A stretch of DNA of 64,000 nucleotides, from positions 8,334,001 through 8,398,000 of the forward strand of contig JAEOAD010000982.1 of assembly GCA_036365145.1 (NCBI GenBank), read 5' to 3'. This stretch comes from Orientallactaga sibirica. Taxonomy: Eukaryota; Chordata; Mammalia; Rodentia; Dipodidae. The translations under genes were made by a program, and so were the position numbers. The number at the start of each line of letters is the position of its first letter. Within the stretch, counting starts at the first letter, position 1. Under the pieces are notes generated by a model. That model did no database searches. It was given only the letters and a program-made list of their open reading frames with translations, and had not been told where the DNA came from. This document shows positions 1 through 10,488 of the stretch, piece after piece.

Positions 1-340
1 AAGGGGTTCCAGATGGTGCATAGTAAATACGAGTCAGGATGCTGCTAGATATCCTACATGTGCCCAACAGTCGCCAAGAACAGAATATTATACAATTTGA
101 AATGGCACTACTGTCCTGGGGTGAGAAAACCCAATAAAAAGTTCATTGGGACTCAAAAAAGCTTTTAGAATTTGATAGGAATTTCATGCTCCCACAGATT
201 AATTCCCCTAAATCTGGTTAAATGTATGAGTCATTTGTGTCTTTCATTAACACATATAAATTGTACGTGTCAGTGGGATTCAGTGTGAGATTTCTGTACA
301 TGCATACAGTGTACACGGACCATATCTAATTGCCCTCGTT
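1..340. other. AT-rich stretch, nothing recognised
   Basis: No repeat family, RNA gene or coding frame is recognisable. It may be the tail of an earlier tandem unit, but I could not align it to U1-U5. Confidence 0.4.
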
Positions 341-342
341 TG

Positions 343-534
343 AGCTGGAGGGATGGATCAGCCGCAAACACGCTTGCCTGCAGAGAGCCCAGCAACCCGG
401 GTTTGATCCCCTGGTACCCACATAAAGCCAGATGCACAAAGTGGTGCATGCATTAGGTGTTCATTTGCTGGAGGCCCTGGTGTGCCCATTCTGTCTGTCT
501 CTCTTTTATCTTTGTCTGTGCTTGCAAATAAATA
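343..534 (+). repeat. DIP-like tRNA-derived SINE
   Basis: Head matches GCTGGAGGGATGG, followed by the conserved CCCGGGTTTGATCCCCTGGTACCCA box-B-like segment, a CT-rich tract and an AAATAAATA tail. Diverged copy. Confidence 0.85.
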
Positions 535-675
535 CTTGCCCTCATTTATGTTTTTCAGCATTGCTAGCCTCTGGGTTTTTTTGTTTGTTTTACATCTCAT
601 TGGTAGTCTCACTTATTTGTAATTTTCTTCTTCTTCTCTTCTTGGGTTAATTATTTCTGAGTTTTGTAACTTTTT

Positions 676-1022
676 TTGTAACTTGTTTTTCTTGAGACAC
701 AGTCTCATGTAGCTCAGGCTGGCCTTGAACTTGATAGTAGCAGAGGATGACCTTGAACTTTTGTTTTTCCAATGTAGGGTTTCACTCTAGCCCAGGCTGA
801 CCTGGAATTCACTGTGTAGTCTCAGAGTGGCCTTGAACTCAAGGCAATCCTCCTACCTCTGCCTCCTGAGTTCTGGGGTTAAAGGTGTTTTTGTTTTTCT
901 AAGGTGGGGTCTTGCTCTAGCCTAGGCTGATCTGGAATTCAAGGCTGGCCTTGAATTCACAGCAATCCTCCTCCCTCAGCTTCCCAAATTCTGGGATTAA
1001 AGGCATGTGCCACCACACCTGA
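676..1022 (-). repeat. Three adjacent antisense B1 fragments
   Basis: The B1 antisense core (AGCCCAGGCTGACCTGGAATTCA type, then CCTCCTACCTCTGCCTCC) recurs at about 690-760, 765-893 and 896-1022. The first piece is short; the middle and last are nearly full length. Confidence 0.85.
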
Positions 1023-1044
1023 CTACCTTCACCCTTTTTATTTT

Positions 1045-1111
1045 TAAGATTTAAAAAAAATGTTTTTATTTATTTGTTTGTTTGAGAGAGAAAAAAAAGA
1101 CAGAGATATAT

Positions 1112-1198
<87 letters not shown>

Positions 1199-1350
1199 GG
1201 GAGCACCAGTGCCTCTAGCCACTACAAACAAACTCCAGACACATGCACCACCTTGTGCATCTGGTTTGCATGGGACCTGGAGAATTGAACCTGGGTCCTT
1301 AGGTTTTGCAGGCAAGTGCCTTAATTGATAAGCCATCTCACTTCTCCAGG
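1045..1350 (-). repeat. DIP SINE with expanded (AT)n(AG)n tail
   Basis: Antisense DIP body at about 1196-1350. The tail has expanded into an AT dinucleotide run (about 1107-1160) followed by an AG run (about 1161-1194), which makes this a likely length-polymorphic microsatellite. Confidence 0.9.
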
Positions 1351-1903
1351 TCCAGTTTAAAAAGATTTTATTTATCGTGTGTGTGCGCGTGCATGTGTAT
1401 GTGTATGTAAGGGTTACTAAAACCTTGATTGGAGAATGCACCCTATTCTACCTTAGAAATTCCATTCTTTCTTTGCTTTACTGTGTAAACACTTCACTTA
1501 TACTTGTTTCCACATCTACTCTTGCCTTCCAGTTCTCACTTGGTGCTGGGGGCGGGGTTCATTTCAGCCTGGTTAGTGAGGAGCTGAGACTTGGAACTGG
1601 TCTCTGCATTTCCCTTGGGACAACTTGATTTGGGAAGGCTGACTGCAGTTCAGCTGGACAAATGAAAGGTTACGTGTCTAAGGATAAATGACCAGAGAGT
1701 CCCAAACAGAAATGTGGATGCAGCATAAAGAGCCACCATTCTAAACCAGTCACCACGAAGGTGTAAGGTTGGATGATATGTAACATCAGAGCACCATGAA
1801 GCCTATAATGCCTACAGGCAGATATACTACTGTGTGCACTTCAAAATGTGTTCAGAGAGTGGGTCTGATGTTACATATTCTTTTTAAAAAATATTTTATT
1901 TAA

Positions 1904-2052
1904 GCCGGGCGTGGTGGCGCACACCTTTAGTCCCAGCACTCGGGAGGCAGAGGTAGGAGGATCACTGAGAGTTCGAGGCCACCCTGAGACTACATAGTTA
2001 ATTCCAGGTCAGCCTGGACCAGAATGAGACCCTACCTTGCAAAACCAAAAAA
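1904..2052 (+). repeat. B1 SINE
   Basis: Starts GCCGGGCGTGGTGGCGCA and ends in poly(A). It sits in the A/T-rich tail of the next antisense DIP element, so it inserted after it. Confidence 0.92.
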
Positions 2053-2292
2053 AAAAAAATTTTATTTATGTATTTATTTGAGAGTGAGAGAAATATATAT
2101 ATGTGTATGTCTGTGTATATATATATGGAGAGAGAGAGAGAAAAGGCATGCCAGGGCCTCCAGCCACTGCAAACAAACTCCAGATGCATGTGCCACATTG
2201 TGCATCTGGCTTATGTGGGTACTGGGGAATTGAACCTAGGTCCTTGGACGTCACAGGAAGGTGCCTTAACCGCCAAGCCATCTCTCCAGCCC
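2053..2292 (-). repeat. DIP SINE (nested cluster, 1 of 4)
   Basis: Antisense DIP ending GCCATCTCTCCAGCCC, followed at once by an AGATATTATTATTATTTTT flank that recurs after the next two copies. Confidence 0.92.
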
Positions 2293-2307
2293 AGATATTA
2301 TTATTAT

Positions 2308-2531
2308 TTTTAAAGATTTTATTTATTTTTATTTATTTATTAGAGACAGAGAGAGGGAAAGAGAGATAGGGAGAGGGAGAATGGGCGTGCCAGGGCCTCT
2401 AGCCACTGCAAACGAACTCCAGATGCGTGTGCCCCCTTGTGAATCTGGCTTATGTGGAACCTGGAGAATCAAACCGGGGTCCTGAGGATTCACAGGTGTA
2501 CGCTTTAACCACTAAGCCATCTCTCCAGCCC
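2308..2531 (-). repeat. DIP SINE (nested cluster, 2 of 4)
   Basis: Near full-length antisense DIP; flanked on both sides by the same CAGATATTATTATTATTTT sequence. Confidence 0.92.
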
Positions 2532-2551
2532 ACCAGATATTATTATTATTT

Positions 2552-2772
2552 TTTAAAAATATTTTTATTTATTTATTTGGAAGCAGAGGGAGATAGAAGA
2601 GAGACATACAGACAGACAGAATGGGCATGCCAGGGCCTCTAGCCACTGCAAACAACTTCCAGATACATGCACCACCTTGTGCATCTGGCCTTATGTGGGA
2701 ACTGGGGAATTGACCTCTGGTCCTTAGGCTTTGGAGGCAAGTGCCTTAAGTCCTGAGCCATCTCTCCAGCCC
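2552..2772 (-). repeat. DIP SINE (nested cluster, 3 of 4)
   Basis: Antisense DIP with a short purine tract, followed by CAGATATTATTTTTTTAAAA, a third copy of the shared flank. Confidence 0.92.
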
Positions 2773-2807
2773 CCAGATATTATTTTTTTAAAAAACAATT
2801 TTATTTA

Positions 2808-2967
2808 GCTGGGCGTGGTGGCGCACGCCTTTAATCCCAGCACTCGGGAGGCAGAGGTAGGAGGATCGCCGAGAGTTCAAGGCCACCCTGAGACTACATA
2901 GTTAATTCCAGGTCAGCCTGGACCAGAGTGAAACCCTACCTTGCAAAACCAAAAAAAAAAAAAAAAA
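2808..2967 (+). repeat. B1 SINE
   Basis: Full-length B1 (starts GCTGGGCGTGGTGG) with a 15-17 nt A tail, again placed in the tail of a following antisense DIP. Confidence 0.92.
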
Positions 2968-3175
2968 TTATTTATTTGTAAGCAGCGAGATACAGACAGA
3001 ATTAGAGAAACAGAGAATATGGGTGTGCTCAGGACCTCTAGCCACTGCAAACAAACTCCAGAGGCATGTGCCACTTTGTGCATCTGGCTTTACATGGGTA
3101 CTGAGGAATTAAACCCCGGTGGTTAGGCTTTTCAGGCAAATAAATGCCTTAACCACTGAGCCATCTCTCCAGCCC
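2968..3175 (-). repeat. DIP SINE (nested cluster, 4 of 4)
   Basis: Antisense DIP ending GAGCCATCTCTCCAGCCC, followed by TGATGTTATGGATTC. A matching TGATGTTACATATTC stands left of the whole cluster at 1868-1882. Confidence 0.9.
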
Positions 3176-3448
3176 TGATGTTATGGATTCTTAGGAGGAA
3201 AACAAACACAGAAAGGTTCTAAGGAAAGTTGCACTTCTCCCACCTCTCAAGCTTTCTTCCATACTTCCCACCTTTACTTTGTGCTAAATTGCGGAAAATT
3301 TTTGATATCTATTGTAGCCCAAAGGTCAGAAAAATTTTGGTACTTAGACTCCTAAGTCATCCCTTTCTCCTGTATTTTATACTGTTGGGTGATTGGACCT
3401 GCCCTCCCTAAACCAATTTCTCCTTGTTCAAAGGGCTCTGCTAAGCCC

Positions 3449-3615
3449 TGCCAGTAGGTGGTAATGTAAAAGCTTCTGCTTGTGTGTGCTCATTTCTGCT
3501 TCTGAGCTGGGTGTGCCTAGGTCTCTGGTGTCCTTGGCTTGTCTGAGTTCTGGGCTTTCTCCTGGGATGTTAATCCCACAGTTGGCTTAGTGGATTCCAG
3601 CGCGCACCATGGTGA
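3449..3615 (+). other. Exon-like block of U1 (degenerate)
   Basis: This segment is collinear with 19426-19618, 27230-27420 and 44400-44583. It opens with GCCAGTAGGTGGTA, a decayed form of the CTCF-like motif in U2 and U3, and ends at ATG (3609) where the sister copies have a consensus 5' splice site. Here the site has decayed to GGTGATAGAT. The shared structure suggests a duplicated first exon or promoter; in U1 it looks inactive. No protein family is recognisable. Confidence 0.45.
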
Positions 3616-4083
3616 TAGATGGAATGTTTCTGATACTGCTGGGCCGCCTTCTCAGGAAGGTTATATAAGCTTTGTGGGTCTGAGTGCATTGTTTTTGAAC
3701 TTTCTAGATCTTTCATGTTTCCTTCAACCCTCAAATTCGTGGCCACATTCTCTCTCAAGCAGTGTAAAACTTTGAGTTCACTGTCTCCTTTAAGGAGCTA
3801 CCTAGGCTTTAGGTGGTGGTGGCAGCAGGCTTTTCTTCCTTAGCCCAGGCTGGTCTCCAGTGTACTTTGTGTTCTAGGGAGATGTCAAAGCTACCGTCCT
3901 CCCTCCTCAGTCTCTGAAGAGTTGAGATTACAGGTATAGGCCAAGAGTCAATAATTTTCTCTTCCCATTCCTGCCTTATTTTTTTTTTCTCTTCTGCACA
4001 TGGACTCATTTAATGTTGCTCAGGAAGACATGAAATTTGCATAACTCCCCTGGCCTGGAGATGGTGATTAAAAATGCTTTTTA

Positions 4084-4232
4084 AGCCTGGTAAAGTAGCA
4101 CATGCCTTTAATCCCAGCACTCTGGGGGAAGAGGTAGGAGGATCACTGTGAGTTTGAGGCTAGCCTGGGACTGCAGAGTGAGTTCCAGGTTAGCCTGGGC
4201 TAGAGTGAGACCCTGCCTCAAAAGAAAAGTAA
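4084..4232 (+). repeat. B1 SINE, diverged
   Basis: Reads AGCCTGGTAAAGTAGCACATGCCTTTAATCCC and continues through the B1 body to CCTGCCTCAAAAG. Confidence 0.88.
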
Positions 4233-4541
4233 ATTAAAAAACTGCTTTTTACCCAATAGCTCATCTCTCTCTCTCTCACTCTTGTCCTCCCTCTCTCTCT
4301 GCTTCCCTCATCCCTTCTTCCCTTCTCCACATCCTCCCAGGTACTGGTAATTCTTCCTAGGCAAAAGCTATATCCATAGGTCTCTTTTTTCTTGTTTAGT
4401 CAATGCCTTACCTGTTAGCCATCGTGGTCTTCAGCCATTCCGTAGCTTAGGTCAGTATTGAACTTTCCATTCTCCTGCCTTAGCATCCCCGGTAGCTGGG
4501 ATTATGCATTGGCAAAACCCAGCCTGGCCAAAAATTAAAAT

Positions 4542-4770
4542 TACCTTTTTTTTTATTTAGAGAGAGAGAGGGGGGGAACATGAGAGAATGGGCATGCCAG
4601 GGCCTCAACTGCTGCCAACAAACTCCAGACGCATGTGCCTCCTTGTGTGCATGTGTGGCATTGCGTGCTTACATTACCGTGTGTCTGGCTATGTGGGACC
4701 TGGAGATTTGAACATGTGTTCTTAGGCTTCACAGGCAAGTGCCTTAACTGCTAAGCCACCTCTCTAGCCC
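4542..4770 (-). repeat. DIP SINE, long subtype
   Basis: Antisense DIP with extra sequence between the CTTGTG segment and the CTGGCTA segment, as in the other long-subtype copies. Ends CTCTCTAGCCC. Confidence 0.85.
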
Positions 4771-4799
4771 TAAAATGACCTTTTAATAAGGGCACAAAT

Positions 4800-4978
4800 G
4801 ATCTGGGAGTATGGCTCAGTGGTTAAAGGATCTTGCTTGCAAAGCCTACAGGTCCAGGTTTGATTTCCCACTACCCACACAGATGTATAAAGCAGTGTAT
4901 CCATTTGGAGTGACAAGAGGTCTTGGCATGCCAATTCTCTTTCTCTTCTTGCAAATAAGTAAGTAACTAAATAAATAA
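4800..4978 (+). repeat. DIP SINE, old copy
   Basis: Sense DIP, TATGGCTCAGTGGTTAAAGG through CTTGCAAATAAGTAAGTAACTAAATAAATA; strongly diverged. Confidence 0.75.
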
Positions 4979-5286
4979 TCAGGTGTAAAGTTGTATGGAA
5001 TATTTACATAATACTCATTCACATTGATGTGGCTGCTGCCTATTATTTGAGTGCACACACAGTATTCCATTGTAAGCCTATCCCGAAGTGGATGAATTTA
5101 CTCTTCTGTTGATGAATATTGGTGTTGTTTCCAGATTTTTGTTACTGTGTGAAATGCTAGTATGACTTTATGATCTTTCCTTAGGATAAATGTATTAACA
5201 GTTCTTCCAGGGTATATTAACAAGTAGACTTAACAAATGAGAGAGTATGTGACTTTGGCACTTCATGACAGAGGATTACACTATTT

Positions 5287-5288
5287 TC

Positions 5289-5319
<31 letters not shown>

Positions 5320-5516
5320 TATTTATTTATTTGAGAGAGAGAGACAGAAATAGGCAGGTAGAGAGAGAGAGAATGGTGTGCCAGGGCCTCCAGCCGCTGC
5401 AGAACTCCAGGCACCCCCTTGTGCACCACTACGTGGGTCCTGGAGAACTGAACCTCGAACCGGGGTCCTTAGGCTCCATAGGCAAGCGTTTAACCGCTAA
5501 GCCATCTCTCCAGCCC
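5287..5516 (-). repeat. DIP SINE
   Basis: Antisense; poly(T) at the left, purine tract, small internal deletion around 5404-5420, ending CTCTCCAGCCC. Confidence 0.92.
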
Positions 5517-5520
5517 TCTT

Positions 5521-5728
5521 TTTTTTTTAATTTGAGAGAGATAGAGAATGGGCATGCCAGTGGCCTCTCAGCCACTGTGAAGGAACTCCAGACAACCCTC
5601 ATGGGCAAATGCAGCATTTTGCCCTTGCGTCACTTTGCATCTGGCTAAACGTGGGACCTGGAGAATCGAACGGGCGTTCTTAGGCTTGGCAGGCAGGTGC
5701 CTTAAGCACTAAGCCATCCCTCCAGCCC
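5521..5728 (-). repeat. DIP SINE, long subtype
   Basis: Antisense copy carrying the extra GGGCAAATGCAGCATTTTGC-type segment at about 5603-5630. Ends CATCCCTCCAGCCC. Lies directly beside the previous DIP. Confidence 0.9.
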
Positions 5729-5729
5729 G

Positions 5730-6251
5730 GATTACACTATTTTCTAAAGGGCTTTCATTTCTCCTAAGAGCAATGTTTAAAAAGTTGTGTTGATACATAT
5801 TCTTGTCAGAACTTGGGATTGTGAGACTTTTAAAGTTTAGCCAAGTAATGGGGTTATGTAGCCTGTGACTAGTCTGATCTGAACTCATACTGCCATTTAA
5901 TGGTATTGAACATTTTGTTTTGGTTTCCCTGAGAGGGTATTAGAGGTTGTTGTATGCAAATGTACTCCTAGTGTACTGTTTTGCTAAGAACATGTTCCTG
6001 TGTGGGGGAAGAGAGTTCTCGCAGATTTGTAAGGTTTACTTTTTATTTTAGGTTACTTGAGCTGCTATTGTCAACACATTAGCAATCTTAAGGAAGGTGG
6101 AAGGAAGGTGGAAGGAAGGTGGTCTGACTGATTTAAATTAAAACAATGGAGAGGATGCCTGAAGAAAGACTGTTAGAAATGCAAATTCTTGGAGAGTTGA
6201 CTGGAGAAGGAACCTGCTTTTCAAGGTTATGAATTATTTTGTCCCTGGGTT
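5730..6251. other. Unit-internal sequence without gene
   Basis: Aligns loosely with 22440-22830, 29080-29200 and 41040-41200 (GTGTTGATACATATTCTTGTCA and GTGAGACTTTTAAA landmarks). Includes three GGAAGGTGGAA tandem repeats at 6093-6122. No coding signal. Confidence 0.5.
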
Positions 6252-6266
6252 AAGAATATAGCTGTG

Positions 6267-6428
6267 GCCGGGCGTGGTGGCGCAGCCTTTAATCTCAGCA
6301 CTCTGGAGGCAGAGGTAGGAGGATCGCAGAGAGTTCGAGGCCACCCTGAGACTACATAGTTAATTCCAGGTCAGACTGGACCAGAGTGAGACCCTACCTC
6401 GAAAAACCAAAAAAAAAAAAAAAAAAAA
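6267..6428 (+). repeat. B1 SINE with target duplication
   Basis: Inserted in a MaLR-related region. The flanks AAGAATATAGCTGTG (6252-6266) and AAGAATATGGCTGTG (6428-6442) are a 15-bp target duplication with one change. Confidence 0.95.
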
Positions 6429-6442
6429 AGAATATGGCTGTG

Positions 6443-7009
6443 TCCTGCACACCTGGTATTAGTTTTGGAAGCATGAAAAATGCATAGAGTGGTCATGAAT
6501 TGCACACGGTTCCAGGAGCCGCTGCTGAGATGCAGCATGAGGCAGGGCATGAAGACCTTCAGGAATAGGCTGAAAGAGCCTGTGGAAGATGGACTGTGGT
6601 TTGCATGGAGACCTGAAGATATTTTGGATATACCAGGACTATGCAAGGACTCCCATGTAGTGCAGTGTTGGCCTGGGATCAGAGTTTTCCCTGGCAACTC
6701 TGCCCAGCTGGAGGGGCGGAATTGGAAAACCTGGAGACTGTCAGTCTCTGGTTATATTGAATTTGAACTGCAGAAGTTTGATGACTGCTGATGGTGGTTG
6801 AGTTTGCATTGTTCTAGTTTCTCCTTGCTATTCCTTATACAGTTAAAAATGTTTACTCTGTACCTTTACATGTTGAAAGTATTTAACTTGTTTGATTTTA
6901 CAGGACTCAATTTCTTAAGTTGGTTAAGACTATGAGAACCTTTGAAATTGGACTGAGTACAATTTACAATGTGTGATAGTTATAAATCTATTGGGGGCCA
7001 GGGACGGAA
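6443..7009 (+). repeat. ERVL-MaLR internal 3' region
   Basis: Non-coding internal sequence ending ATCTATTGGGGGCCAGGGA, a MaLR-type polypurine tract just before the LTR start TGTGGTAGTTTG. The 103-codon open frame at 6480-6791 lies inside this repeat and is not taken as a gene. Confidence 0.8.
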
Positions 7010-7390
7010 TGTGGTAGTTTGAATATATGGCTCCCAATATATTCAGTGTTTTATTATTTTATAGTTTGCATCTGCAATCACCTTGTTAGAGGCAATGTCA
7101 CTGGGCATTAAGGTGTGACCGGTGGGTTTGAGATTCCATTGTAAAGATATGCAAAGTGTGCCTAGCGGGAGTTCCTGAAGTGTGCCCATGCCTTTGGGCT
7201 GTAGTTTTGCTCTGTGTGCTGTGTGCCTGGCTGGGGGCTTTGCTCTCTTGCCTGGTCCTGTGAGAGCAGGCTTTCTTCTGCCATTATGGAACTTCCCCTG
7301 GATCTATAAGCTTCAATAAATAATACCCCTTCCTCCATAACTGTGCCTGGTCTGGAAGTTCATCTCAGCGAACTGAAGCTGTCTGCTACA
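7010..7390 (+). repeat. ERVL-MaLR 3' LTR
   Basis: Begins TGTGGTAGTTTGAATATATG and ends GAAGCTGTCTGCTACA, with AATAAA in CTTCAATAAATAATACC at about 7311-7327. The same LTR family occurs at 50498-50832, 50896-51248, 37605-37958 (antisense) and 62628-62944 (antisense). Confidence 0.88.
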
Positions 7391-7920
7391 CATCCCCACT
7401 ACAATTGACCCAGATATAATAGTGTTTGTAGCCATGTTGCTTTTGTGTTGTATCTGGAGTCCAAGAACCAGGAGGTTGTATGCTGTATTCTCCCTCATGC
7501 GTGTGTCTCTAGCTTCTCAATGCTTTAATTGTCCTTTGGGTGTGGGTGAGGTAATCAAAGAAAGGGATGCTGGGCAGAGAGGCCTTGTGAGAGGGTTCTT
7601 GTGGGTGTAAGACACAATGCAGAGGATTTGTACTTAAGCCATCCACCTGCTTCTATGACTCATCTATGTCCTTTCCCCCCTCATAATTGGCAGCCTGCTG
7701 TGAATTAAGTGTTGATTTCTAAAGAAAACTGAAAGCTGGAATTTTGGCAGGGTGGAAGACATATGCCCACCAGTGATGTATACAAACAAATAGCACCACG
7801 GAGGACATGTAAAAATGAGGCATTAGAAGGATTTCTATAATGTATTTTTCTGGGAAAGGGGTACAAGTGACAATATGTATATATAATGCATTATTATATA
7901 TATTATAATAATATATATTA
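7391..7920. other. Unit-internal sequence plus AT-rich run
   Basis: No recognised repeat in 7391-7860. An imperfect TATATA/TTATAA palindrome-rich run lies at about 7876-7920. The only open frames are short and lack any family resemblance. Confidence 0.4.
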
Positions 7921-8144
7921 GTTTTTATTTTATTTATTTAAAATATTTTTATTTATTTATTTGCAATCAGAGAGAGAGAGAGACAGAGAATGGCTGTGCC
8001 AGGGCCTCCAGCCACTGCAAATGGACTCCAGATTCATATGTTACTTTGTGCATTTGGCTTTACGTGTGGGCACTGGGGAGTTGAACTCAGGTTGTTAGAC
8101 TTTGCAGGCAAGTGCCTTAACCACTTAGCCATCTCTCCAGCTCC
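7921..8144 (-). repeat. DIP SINE
   Basis: Antisense; T-rich tail, short purine tract, ends CATCTCTCCAGCTCC. Confidence 0.92.
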
Positions 8145-8159
8145 TATACCTGATTTTAT

Positions 8160-8590
8160 ATACCTATACAAAATCTAGGTCTTACAAATGTGATATTTGT
8201 CACTCTGAGACTGATTTAACTTGCTTAATATGATTACCTCCAGTTGCATCAATATTATTGTAAATGAGTTCAATCTTCTTTATGGCTAAAATTTTCATTG
8301 TGGATATATACCACATTTTTTTTTTTGTTTTTTGGTTGTTCAAGGTAGGGTCTCACTCTAGCTCAGGCTGATCTGGAATTCACTGTGTAGTCTCAGGGTG
8401 GCCTTGAACTCATGGCAATTCTCCTACCTCTGCCTCCAAGTGCTGGGATTAAAGGGGTGCACCACCACACCCAGCTATACCACATTTTCAAATCTGTTCT
8501 ATACTATCTGAGTTATCTGTTGGACTCCTAGGTTGGTTCCATAATATAGCCATTGGACTAGTGTTGCAATTAACACTGGTGTGTAAGTAA
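8160..8590 (-). repeat. Old L1 fragment (antisense), split by B1
   Basis: The sequence on either side of the B1 (ATTTTCATTGTGGATATATACCACATTTTCAAATC... then TAGGTTGGTTCCATAAT) has the wording of an antisense ancient L1 3' region. Boundaries are approximate. Confidence 0.6.
8316..8475 (-). repeat. B1 SINE with target duplication
   Basis: Antisense B1 flanked by TATACCACATTTT on both sides (8308-8320 and 8476-8488). Confidence 0.93.
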
Positions 8591-8864
8591 GAAATTATTT
8601 ATTTTCATTCATATATGTATTTGAGAAATGGTCCTTGAATTCACTATGTAGGCTATGCTATCTTTGAACTTACAATAGTCCTCCTGACTGCTTTTTTTTT
8701 TTTTTTTTTTTTTTTTGCCTTCTGAGTGCTTTTTTGTTTCTTGAGGTATTTTTGGTGTTTGTAGTAGAGTAGGGGAGCTACTTCTTCACCCTTGATCAAA
8801 GACCAGTCCTTCTGTTTTGGGAAAGAAAAGTCCTCCTCTATCAGGTCTTGTTCTTTTCTTTTCC

Positions 8865-9081
8865 TTCCTTTTCTTTATTTATTTGCAGTCAGAGAAAGAG
8901 AGAGATAGAGAAGAGACAGACAGAGGGAGAATGGGTGTGCCAGGGCCTCTAGCCACTGCAAATGAACTCTAGACGCATGTGCTCCTTTGTGCATCTGGCT
9001 TATGTGGGTACTGTGGAATCGAACCTGGGTCCTTTGGCTTCACGGGCAAGTGCCTTAACCATTAAGCTATCTTTTCAGCCC
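8865..9081 (-). repeat. DIP SINE
   Basis: Antisense; flanks GGTCTTGTTCTTT and AGTTCTTGTTCTTT look like a target duplication. It splits a block conserved in U3 and U4 (8750-8850 with 9085-9330). Confidence 0.92.
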
Positions 9082-9094
9082 TAGTTCTTGTTCT

Positions 9095-9330
9095 TTGACA
9101 GAGCTTCCACCATCATGAAGGATGGGCTTGAGGCAGATGGGTAAAGCTGCCTGGCCAGCAGGTTTGGACCATTGAGGGGAGATGGGTAAGGCTGCCTGCC
9201 CAGCCAGATCAGCAGGACAACTCCTGCTGATGAGTGAAGTGACACACTGACCAGCCAGATTTGAAGAACTTCCTGTAGCTCTGTATCCTGGGCTGCCTGG
9301 AACTTGGTATGCTCCAATCTCAGCTTCTCG
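9095..9330 (+). other. Second conserved unit block with internal duplication
   Basis: Contains two copies of AGATGGGTAA(A/G)GCTGCCTG (about 9136 and 9180) within a block whose left half aligns with 24040-24180 and 41380-41500. Overlapping open frames are present on the minus strand but show no protein family. Confidence 0.35.
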
Positions 9331-9556
9331 TGCTAGGATTGCAGTATTTATCACCATAGTCTCTTTCCCTATAGTCATGATGTCCGCATGTAATCCAGGC
9401 TGGCATTGAATTTGCTGTATGTTCCAGCTGAACTCAGGATCTTCTCTTCTGTGTCTTCTGAGTTCTAGGTTTATAGACATGGGCCACTAGTGGATAATTG
9501 TCTATTATTTTTTTAAATCTTTCTTCCTTCCTCCCTTCCCAAAGGATCTCATTCTC

Positions 9557-9795
9557 TTTTTAAAAATTCTTATTTTTATTTATTTATTTATTTAGAGAGA
9601 GAGGGAGAGAGAAAGGGCAGATAGATAGAGGGAGGGAGGGAGAGAACGGGCAGGCCATGGCATCCAGCAACTACAGATGAACTCCAGATGCATGTGCCAC
9701 CTTGTGCATCTGGCTTTTGTGGGACCTGGGGAAATGAACCTGGGTCCTTTGGCTTTGCAGGCAAACACCTTAACCACTAAGCCATCCCTCCAGAT
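9557..9795 (-). repeat. DIP SINE
   Basis: Antisense; TTTATTTATTTATTTA tail, GAGGGAGGGAGGG purine tract, ends CCATCCCTCCAGA. Confidence 0.92.
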
Positions 9796-9796
9796 C

Positions 9797-9944
9797 TTTT
9801 TTTGTTTTTCAAGGTAGGGTCTTACTCTAGCTCAGGCTGACCTGAAATTCACTATGTAGTCTCAGGGTGGCCTAGAACTCACAGTGATCATCCTACCTCT
9901 GCCCCCCAAGTGCTGGGATAAAAGCGTGTACCACCATGCTGGCT
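9797..9944 (-). repeat. B1 SINE
   Basis: Antisense B1, CAAGGTAGGGTCTTACTC through GTACCACCATGCTGGCT; abuts the preceding DIP. Confidence 0.92.
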
Positions 9945-9978
9945 CCAGTTTTAATTTTTGTAGCTTTCAACTTTTTCT

Positions 9979-10126
9979 AATTTTTTTTTCGAGGTAGGGT
10001 CTCACTCTAGCCCAGGCTGGCCTGGAATTCACTCTGTAGTCCCAGGGTGGCCTCAAACTCATGGTGCTCCTCCTACCTCTGCCTCCTGAGTGCTGGTATT
10101 AAAGTTGTGTGCCACTACGCCTGGCT
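9979..10126 (-). repeat. B1 SINE
   Basis: Antisense B1, TCGAGGTAGGGTCTCACTC through GTGCCACTACGCCTGGCT. Confidence 0.92.
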
Positions 10127-10257
10127 TCATTTATTTTTGAGATAGCCCGTTGCTGTATATCCTAGGCTAGATTAGAACTCTATGTCCTCCTCCCTCAGAT
10201 TCTGTTGTTTTGGCAATATACGCATGCCCCATCTCACTAACTACTGAACATATATAT

Positions 10258-10488
10258 AAAATATTTTATTATTTATTTATTAATTTGAGAGAGAGAGAGA
10301 GAGATACAGAAATAGGCAGAGAGAGAGAAAGAATGGGTGCCGGGGCCTCCAGCCACTGCAAACTAACTCCAGGTGCATGCATCCCCTTGTGCATCTGGCT
10401 TATGTGGGTCCTGGAGAATAGAGCCTCAAACCAGGGTCCTTAGGCTTCACAGGCAAGTGTTTGACCGCTAAGCCATATCTCCAGCCCC
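10258..10488 (-). repeat. DIP SINE with target duplication
   Basis: Antisense; flanked by TGAACATAT (about 10244 and 10489). The uninterrupted target is still visible in the sister unit at 25515-25530. Confidence 0.93.

Noticed and set aside
1998..2369. Cluster of overlapping frames on both strands
   Set aside because: All run through antisense DIP and B1 elements; the same peptide wording recurs at every DIP copy.
6480..6791. 103-codon plus-strand frame
   Set aside because: Falls within MaLR internal sequence, which is non-coding in this group.
9067..9480. 137-codon minus-strand frame in U1
   Set aside because: Crosses the duplicated block and an old B1-like stretch; sister units do not keep the frame.
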